Shown here: in pieces, positions 60,181 through 64,000 of the stretch
Layout of the letters: each line of letters begins with the position of its first letter
Numbering within the stretch: position 1 is the first letter of the stretch
Assembly (NCBI GenBank): GCA_048498515.1
Contig: JBEHXV010000001.1
Location: forward strand, 1 to 64,000
DNA: 64,000 bases
Source: UBA4416 sp048498515
Lineage (GTDB): Bacteria; Bacteroidota; Bacteroidia; B-17B0; Aurantibacillaceae
Reading direction: 5' to 3'
Notes under the pieces: model-generated
The model's database searches: none
The model's input: the letters and a program-made list of their open reading frames with translations, nothing else
Told to the model about the DNA's origin: nothing
Made by a program: the position numbers and the translations under genes

Positions 60181-60744
60181 CTACACTTTTAAGCAAGCCC
60201 TGAAAGCCCTGGCAGCGTAATAAGACTCCGCACCGTTGTGATATAAAAAAACAGTATTGTACCTACGGTCGCAAAAAAGTGCTCCCCCCAGTTCCCTTAC
60301 CCTGGCCGGTGTTTGCACCCAACTCGATGTTTTCAGGTCGAAACTTCCCAGCTCCTGTAATTGACGGTACTGTTCCTCGGTTAAGATCTCAACGCCCATG
60401 TCGGCCGCCATTCCCAGCGCGCTGTCTTTTGGCTTGTGTTCTTTTCTTGATGCCTGTGCTTCCGGATCGTAACAAACACTCCGGCGTCCTTTAGGACTTT
60501 CTTCCGAGCAATCATAAAAATGGTACTCATCCGTTTTTTTATCACAGGCAACCACATCGGGTTCGCCGCCCGTTAGTTCCATTTCGTTCAGCGACCATAA
60601 TTTTGCAGGATGGGCCTCCAGCTTTGCCTGTACCTTGGCCCAGTCGATACCTTTATGCCGTTTGGCATTTTTTTCGAAACGGGTTTTTAAAGTATTGAGT
60701 AACTCAGTACTTTCTTTCGGTGATATTGTTTTTTTAGTGCCCAT
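60181..60744 (-). CDS. DUF4256 domain protein
   Basis: 187 residues. KLWSLNEMELTGGEPDVV, YHFYDCSEESPKGRRSVCYD and GGALFCDRRYNTVFLYHNGA match DUF4256. Function unknown. It is the last gene of the ArsR-AHSA1-DoxX-YdeI-GNAT series on the minus strand (11 bp after the GNAT gene). Confidence 0.92.
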   Translation of the reverse strand: MGTKKTISPKESTELLNTLKTRFEKNAKRHKGIDWAKVQAKLEAHPAKLWSLNEMELTGGEPDVVACDKKTDEYHFYDCSEESPKGRRSVCYDPEAQASRKEHKPKDSALGMAADMGVEILTEEQYRQLQELGSFDLKTSSWVQTPARVRELGGALFCDRRYNTVFLYHNGAESYYAARAFRACLKV

Positions 60745-60755
60745 ATAGTTATTTT

Positions 60756-61211
60756 TTAGTGTGAGACTATTTTTTCAAAACAAATGCTACTTTCAACATT
60801 GGCATATTGTCCAAAATTTGGAATGACCTTGTAGTTATTTTTGTGATATAATTTTATGGCTTCCGGTTGTTTTTCGCCTGTTTCTAAAATACACTTTTCA
60901 AACCCAAGTTCAGCGGTCCATTTTTCCAGGTCCTGTAAAACAAAAGAGGCAATGCCACATCCGCGATGCTCCAATGGCACAAACATTCTTTTGACTTCCA
61001 TCGTTTTTCCGTCATAGGGTTTAATGGCGCCACAACCAACAGGTTTGGCATCATGGTAGGCAACAACGGCATGTTTAATCATGTCAATTTTATTAAATTG
61101 AGCAAAAAATGAATGATCCTCACCATCCCTTATTTTCAGCTCTTTGTCCAGCTCTCTCACAAGTTCCTGAAAATCCTTATCGTCTGAATTTGTTCGCCTT
61201 AACGTAAACAT
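60756..61211 (-). CDS. GNAT-family N-acetyltransferase
   Basis: 151 residues. The acetyl-CoA loop is VKRMFVPLEHRGCGIASFVLQDL, with RGCGIA as the RxxGxA motif, followed by FEKCILETGEKQPEAIKLY. Substrate unknown. Nine bp after the YdeI-like gene. Confidence 0.92.
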   Translation of the reverse strand: MFTLRRTNSDDKDFQELVRELDKELKIRDGEDHSFFAQFNKIDMIKHAVVAYHDAKPVGCGAIKPYDGKTMEVKRMFVPLEHRGCGIASFVLQDLEKWTAELGFEKCILETGEKQPEAIKLYHKNNYKVIPNFGQYANVESSICFEKIVSH

Positions 61212-61220
61212 ATATACCGG

Positions 61221-61799
61221 TTAATCATCAATTCCTTTTCCCTCAAGAATGTGAGGAATGTATTTTTCAATTCTTGCTTCGCGGGTTTTGGCTTGTTTGG
61301 CCGAAGAAAAATGAAGCAGGTAGCCTCTTTGCCTGCCAGGTGTTAAAGCTTCGAATGCTTTTTTTAATTTGGCGTTTTTGTCCAGTTGTTTTTTAAATTC
61401 TTCGGGCATGGCAAACTCTTTGGTGCTTTTCATAGGTGCTTTAAGGCCTTTTTCCTCCACTTCACAAGCCTCCATAACATACGCTTTCAACGTTTTTTCA
61501 AGCTTAACAATTTCGGCCAGGCTTGTAAATCGTACCTGGCGGGCTACCTGTACATTCGCTGTCTGTTGGATCAGGATCTTCTTAGGATCTTTCAACAAAA
61601 CGCCTTTATGAAATAACAGCGCGCAATAATCCTTGAACGTGTGTATTAAAACCACGTTGTTGTCATTAAAGGTATAACAAGGTACGCCCCATTTTAGTTC
61701 TTCCTTTAAATGGCAGTCAAGAATGATCGTTCTTAATTTTTCAATCTCCTCCTTCCATTTTTTGGCCTTGGTAAAATAAAAATCAACTTTTGGGTTCAT
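61221..61799 (-). CDS. YdeI/OmpD-associated-type protein (DUF1801 + OmdA)
   Basis: 192 residues. The N-terminal half (LKEELKWGVPCYTFNDNNVVLIHTFKDY) is a DUF1801 domain; the C-terminal half (FKKQLDKNAKLKKAFEALTPGRQRGYLLHFSSAKQAKTREARIEKY) is the OmdA/YdeI bacteriocin-protection-like domain. Function unclear. Part of the ArsR operon. Confidence 0.9.
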   Translation of the reverse strand: MNPKVDFYFTKAKKWKEEIEKLRTIILDCHLKEELKWGVPCYTFNDNNVVLIHTFKDYCALLFHKGVLLKDPKKILIQQTANVQVARQVRFTSLAEIVKLEKTLKAYVMEACEVEEKGLKAPMKSTKEFAMPEEFKKQLDKNAKLKKAFEALTPGRQRGYLLHFSSAKQAKTREARIEKYIPHILEGKGIDD

Positions 61800-61829
61800 G
61801 TTCGTTTGCTTTTAATAAAGTTATGCATT

Positions 61830-62210
61830 TTATTGTTTAAGCGAAACCATTTTTCTATCGGCCGGCCTTAAATACCACGACACTATTGCCAGACCTGTAA
61901 TCATCAAAGGCATGATAATATGAAAAACAGGGCTATTAACTGCCATATGAGAAATGGAAGCGCCGGTCATGACAAAAAATATACCGGCATAAGCCCATTC
62001 TTTTACTAAGGGAAACTTAGGAATGAGGATAGCGATGATGGCCATTACTTTCCAAAACCCGATAATTGAAATAAAGTACGTTGGGTAACCAAGGGGTGCA
62101 AATCCTTCTACCACTTGTTTAACCTGCAGTAACTGACCAATTCCTCCCGACATGCAAAAGCAAAGCAGTGCCGTTGTTAGCCAATAGGCTATTTTTTTCT
62201 TCTTTTCCAT
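61830..62210 (-). CDS. DoxX-family membrane protein
   Basis: 126 residues with four membrane helices: ALLCFCMSGGIGQLLQV, YFISIIGFWKVMAIIAIL, AYAGIFFVMTGASISHMAVN and IIMPLMITGLAIVSWY. The pattern matches DoxX-like proteins of AHSA1/ArsR operons. Function unknown; inner membrane. Confidence 0.9.
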   Translation of the reverse strand: MEKKKKIAYWLTTALLCFCMSGGIGQLLQVKQVVEGFAPLGYPTYFISIIGFWKVMAIIAILIPKFPLVKEWAYAGIFFVMTGASISHMAVNSPVFHIIMPLMITGLAIVSWYLRPADRKMVSLKQ

Positions 62211-62211
62211 A

Positions 62212-62682
62212 TTATTTTGTTTTTAACTGTTTCATGATCTCCTGCACCCTGTTATGTGCCATGTTAATGCCTTGCGCAAATGGCAGTTTGAGCAATTGGT
62301 CGCGCACTGCTACCGAACGGTAAACGACCTGCATGGTCAATTTGCTGGTATCATTGCTCAGCGCTTCAAATTCAAGGAACTCGAGCTGGGGCCCAAAAGG
62401 CGCGCTGGCCATTTCGAAGGTGCGGGTAATTTTTTGGTTTGGTACAAACTCATGAATGGTTCCATGAAAGCCGTGCACATTGCCTTTTGGATCGGTTGTT
62501 TCAAAACGGTAACTGCCGTGGGTTTTGTTTTCCAGTTTCAGCACTTTTGTCCCCATCCATTGTTCTACAATTTCAGGTTCTTCAAAAGCTTTAAACAATA
62601 ATTCCAACGGAAGGTCAAATTCCCGGGTTATCACTAATTCCTGTTTGCCGTCCTCGGCATTGATCTGTGTTTTCAATTCCAT
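62212..62682 (-). CDS. SRPBCC/AHSA1-like protein
   Basis: 156 residues. ELVITREFDLPLELLFKAFEEPEIVEQWMG begins the START-like fold; FHGTIHEFVPNQKITRTFEM and a C-terminal helix with MAHNRVQEIMKQLK complete it. Usually binds a hydrophobic ligand. It directly follows arsR and precedes doxX by 1 bp. Confidence 0.92.
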   Translation of the reverse strand: MELKTQINAEDGKQELVITREFDLPLELLFKAFEEPEIVEQWMGTKVLKLENKTHGSYRFETTDPKGNVHGFHGTIHEFVPNQKITRTFEMASAPFGPQLEFLEFEALSNDTSKLTMQVVYRSVAVRDQLLKLPFAQGINMAHNRVQEIMKQLKTK

Positions 62683-62752
62683 ATTATTTATTTTTATATT
62701 TTTTGATCGGTTTTTTATCCTTTTTAATGTTGACCTGATCGAACTTCACATA

Positions 62753-63091
62753 TCATTCCCCTTTCTTGGAGGCACTGTTCATGTGAAGTTTCATGATACT
62801 TTCAAGTTTGTTGAAACGGTCTTCCCACAACCTGCGGAAAGGTTCAATAAAGTCGGCTACTTCTTTCATTTTTTTAGCATTAATCTGGTAATAAATTTCA
62901 CGGCCGGTTTGCTCCTGCTTCAACAATTCGCACTCGGTGAGTATTTGCAGGTGTTTTGATACGGTTGGCCTGGCTGTATCAAAATTGGAGGCAATGGCAC
63001 CCGCTGTCATGGCCTGTGAGGTTACCAATAGCAATATTGCTCTTCTGGTAGGATCGGCTATGGCCTGGAAAACATCTCGTCTTAAATTCAT
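62753..63091 (-). CDS. ArsR-family winged-helix repressor
   Basis: 112 residues. AIADPTRRAILLLV, AMTAGAIASNF and TARPTVSKHLQILTECELLKQEQTGREIYYQIN form the ArsR winged helix. No Cys pair for metal is present, so this is the SdpR-like, AHSA1-linked subtype. It heads the operon and probably represses it through the two palindromes upstream. Confidence 0.95.
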   Translation of the reverse strand: MNLRRDVFQAIADPTRRAILLLVTSQAMTAGAIASNFDTARPTVSKHLQILTECELLKQEQTGREIYYQINAKKMKEVADFIEPFRRLWEDRFNKLESIMKLHMNSASKKGE

Positions 63092-63094
63092 TAT

Positions 63095-63140
63095 GTAGTT
63101 ATTTGACTACAAATATATATGTAGTTATTTAACTACGCAA
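63095..63140 (-). promoter_or_regulatory. arsR promoter with two palindromic operators
   Basis: GTAGTTATTTAACTAC (63121-63136) is a perfect 7+7 palindrome and GTAGTTATTTGACTAC (63095-63110) differs at one base. On the minus strand the -7 box TATATTTG (63117-63110) and TTG (63140-63138) have a 20-base spacer, so one operator lies between the promoter elements and the other at the transcript start. Confidence 0.75.
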
Positions 63141-63272
63141 ATTTTTTGCAATAAAATTAAATAGTGTATCAGAATAAAGGTGGAATAATGTTAGGTGAAG
63201 AGTTAAAAATACCGAATTCGTCATTGCGATCCAACTTTATCCTGTTACACTAACTAAAATTATACCTATTTG

Positions 63273-64000
63273 TTATACACTTAAGGCAGGAAAAAATTCT
63301 TTGATAACTTCAAGCATGAAGGAAGGATTCCCCAAATCTTTTTTGATGTTTTTTTGCATGTAAAACCTGCTAAATACTTCAAATGGTGTAGTTGAAACAT
63401 CCGGATTAGCAGCATGAAGATGATACTCCTCTATCATTTTAAATAAATTCAATCTGTTGGTTTTCAAATAATTCTCATGCAACTCAAAAAAACTGAGATT
63501 AATAAACGTCACATCTTTTACACTGATTTTTTTCAGGTTTAATGTTTCAAGTTCTGTTTGAAATTTTTTCTTTAATAGTTTATTCACTCCCTCATAACCA
63601 AACGATAAATCAGTATAAATTACAATTGGATAAATCTCAATACCGTTTATTCCTTCTATTTTATCGAAATCAAGCCCATTCTTTTCAATATAATCAATTG
63701 CATTTAATAACTGTTTTATACCCTTCGGGTCCTTTTTTTGATTTTCATAAAACTTTGTATCAAGAGCAGAATAAACAGCATCTTTACCTGCATTGTCTTT
63801 AATATCTGCTCCTAATAATACATCTTTGAACTCAATCAACGCAATTTTTTCATTATCCCTTAGGTAATAATCTGAAATTTCATTTCTATCTTTCTTAACA
63901 GCTTTCTTACCTGAAAATCCAACTAAATGAGAAAAACATTTTTCCATAATAAGGTTAAAATAAATATCTTCCATAAATTCTTTACCCTTATCGGCTAAAA
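63273..64000 (-). CDS. PD-(D/E)xK-like nuclease-type protein, N-terminus cut by window edge
   Basis: At least 241 residues; the frame stays open upstream of ATG 63974 to the edge, so the true start is outside. ISDYYLRDNEKIALIEFKD (residues ~32-50 of the visible ATG frame) has the D-x(n)-E-x-K arrangement of PD-(D/E)xK nucleases and restriction-like proteins, preceded by a KKAVKKDRNE basic patch. The rest is alpha/beta with FMLEVIKEFFPAL at the end. No family recognised; a defence role is possible but unproven. Confidence 0.6.
   Translation of the reverse strand, partial: LADKGKEFMEDIYFNLIMEKCFSHLVGFSGKKAVKKDRNEISDYYLRDNEKIALIEFKDVLLGADIKDNAGKDAVYSALDTKFYENQKKDPKGIKQLLNAIDYIEKNGLDFDKIEGINGIEIYPIVIYTDLSFGYEGVNKLLKKKFQTELETLNLKKISVKDVTFINLSFFELHENYLKTNRLNLFKMIEEYHLHAANPDVSTTPFEVFSRFYMQKNIKKDLGNPSFMLEVIKEFFPALSV

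Overview
The window looks like chromosomal DNA from a free-living Bacteroidota bacterium (Sphingobacteriia/Chitinophagia/Flavobacteriia grade; the exact lineage cannot be told from here). Evidence: several secreted proteins end in type IX secretion (T9SS) type A sorting domains, lipoproteins carry N-terminal SC lipoboxes, promoters match the Bacteroidota TTG / TAnnTTTG pattern instead of sigma-70, highly expressed genes have A-rich leaders without Shine-Dalgarno sequences, and several families (DUF6438, CehA-type PHP + T9SS, SemiSWEET, CIS tape-measure domain) are common in this phylum. I found no rRNA, tRNA, CRISPR array, intact insertion sequence or prophage.

Layout. 1-5.5 kb: minus-strand cell-surface sugar operon (epimerase, asparagine synthase, glycosyltransferase) that runs into a TPR-SpoIIE phosphatase cut by the left edge. 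5.6-10.9 kb: argS, a two-gene orphan contractile-injection-system pair (tube + C-terminal tape-measure domain), a DUF4287/SRPBCC protein, a beta-helix lipoprotein and ribosomal protein L31. 11-15 kb: polysaccharide deacetylase, GNAT, glycosyltransferase, acyltransferase. 15-22 kb: class IV aminotransferase, YbjN-like protein, tyrosine phosphatase, HigBA toxin-antitoxin, STAS protein, Fur-family regulator, RelA/SpoT enzyme, methyltransferase. 22-30 kb: secreted T9SS proteins, HTTM membrane protein, hydroxyacyl-CoA dehydrogenase. 30-38 kb: exopolysaccharide/acylation cluster (AlgX-like, MBOAT, RfbB, initiating sugar transferase, lipoprotein, Gfo/Idh/MocA). 38-44 kb: Pcm, an abundant outer-membrane protein, a deoxyhypusine-synthase-like enzyme, coiled-coil lipoprotein, DUF72, DUF763. 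44.6-49 kb: small membrane/stress genes (SemiSWEET, iron-permease-like, YciF-like ferritin fold, DUF3606, MscS). 49-63 kb: exonuclease-GIY-YIG fusion, CDF transporter, PEBP protein, an orphan TPP-riboswitch-like RNA, secreted repeat proteins, amino-acid permease, response regulator, and an ArsR-AHSA1-DoxX-YdeI-GNAT-DUF4256 operon. A PD-(D/E)xK-like protein is cut by the right edge.

The most unusual content is non-coding. A family of structured repeats (22.3, 30.2, 44.1 and 44.4 kb) keeps two hairpins whose arms change together between copies; one copy sits between 20-bp terminal inverted repeats and two others form a head-to-head pair. At least five other palindromic repeat types, a TPP riboswitch without a thiamine gene, two similar terminator-ended RNA structures, and a possible alternative-sigma promoter motif shared by stress genes were also seen. 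The most unusual protein-coding content is the isolated tube/tape-measure pair at 7.4-8.4 kb. All family assignments come from reading the translated sequences; no database search was run.
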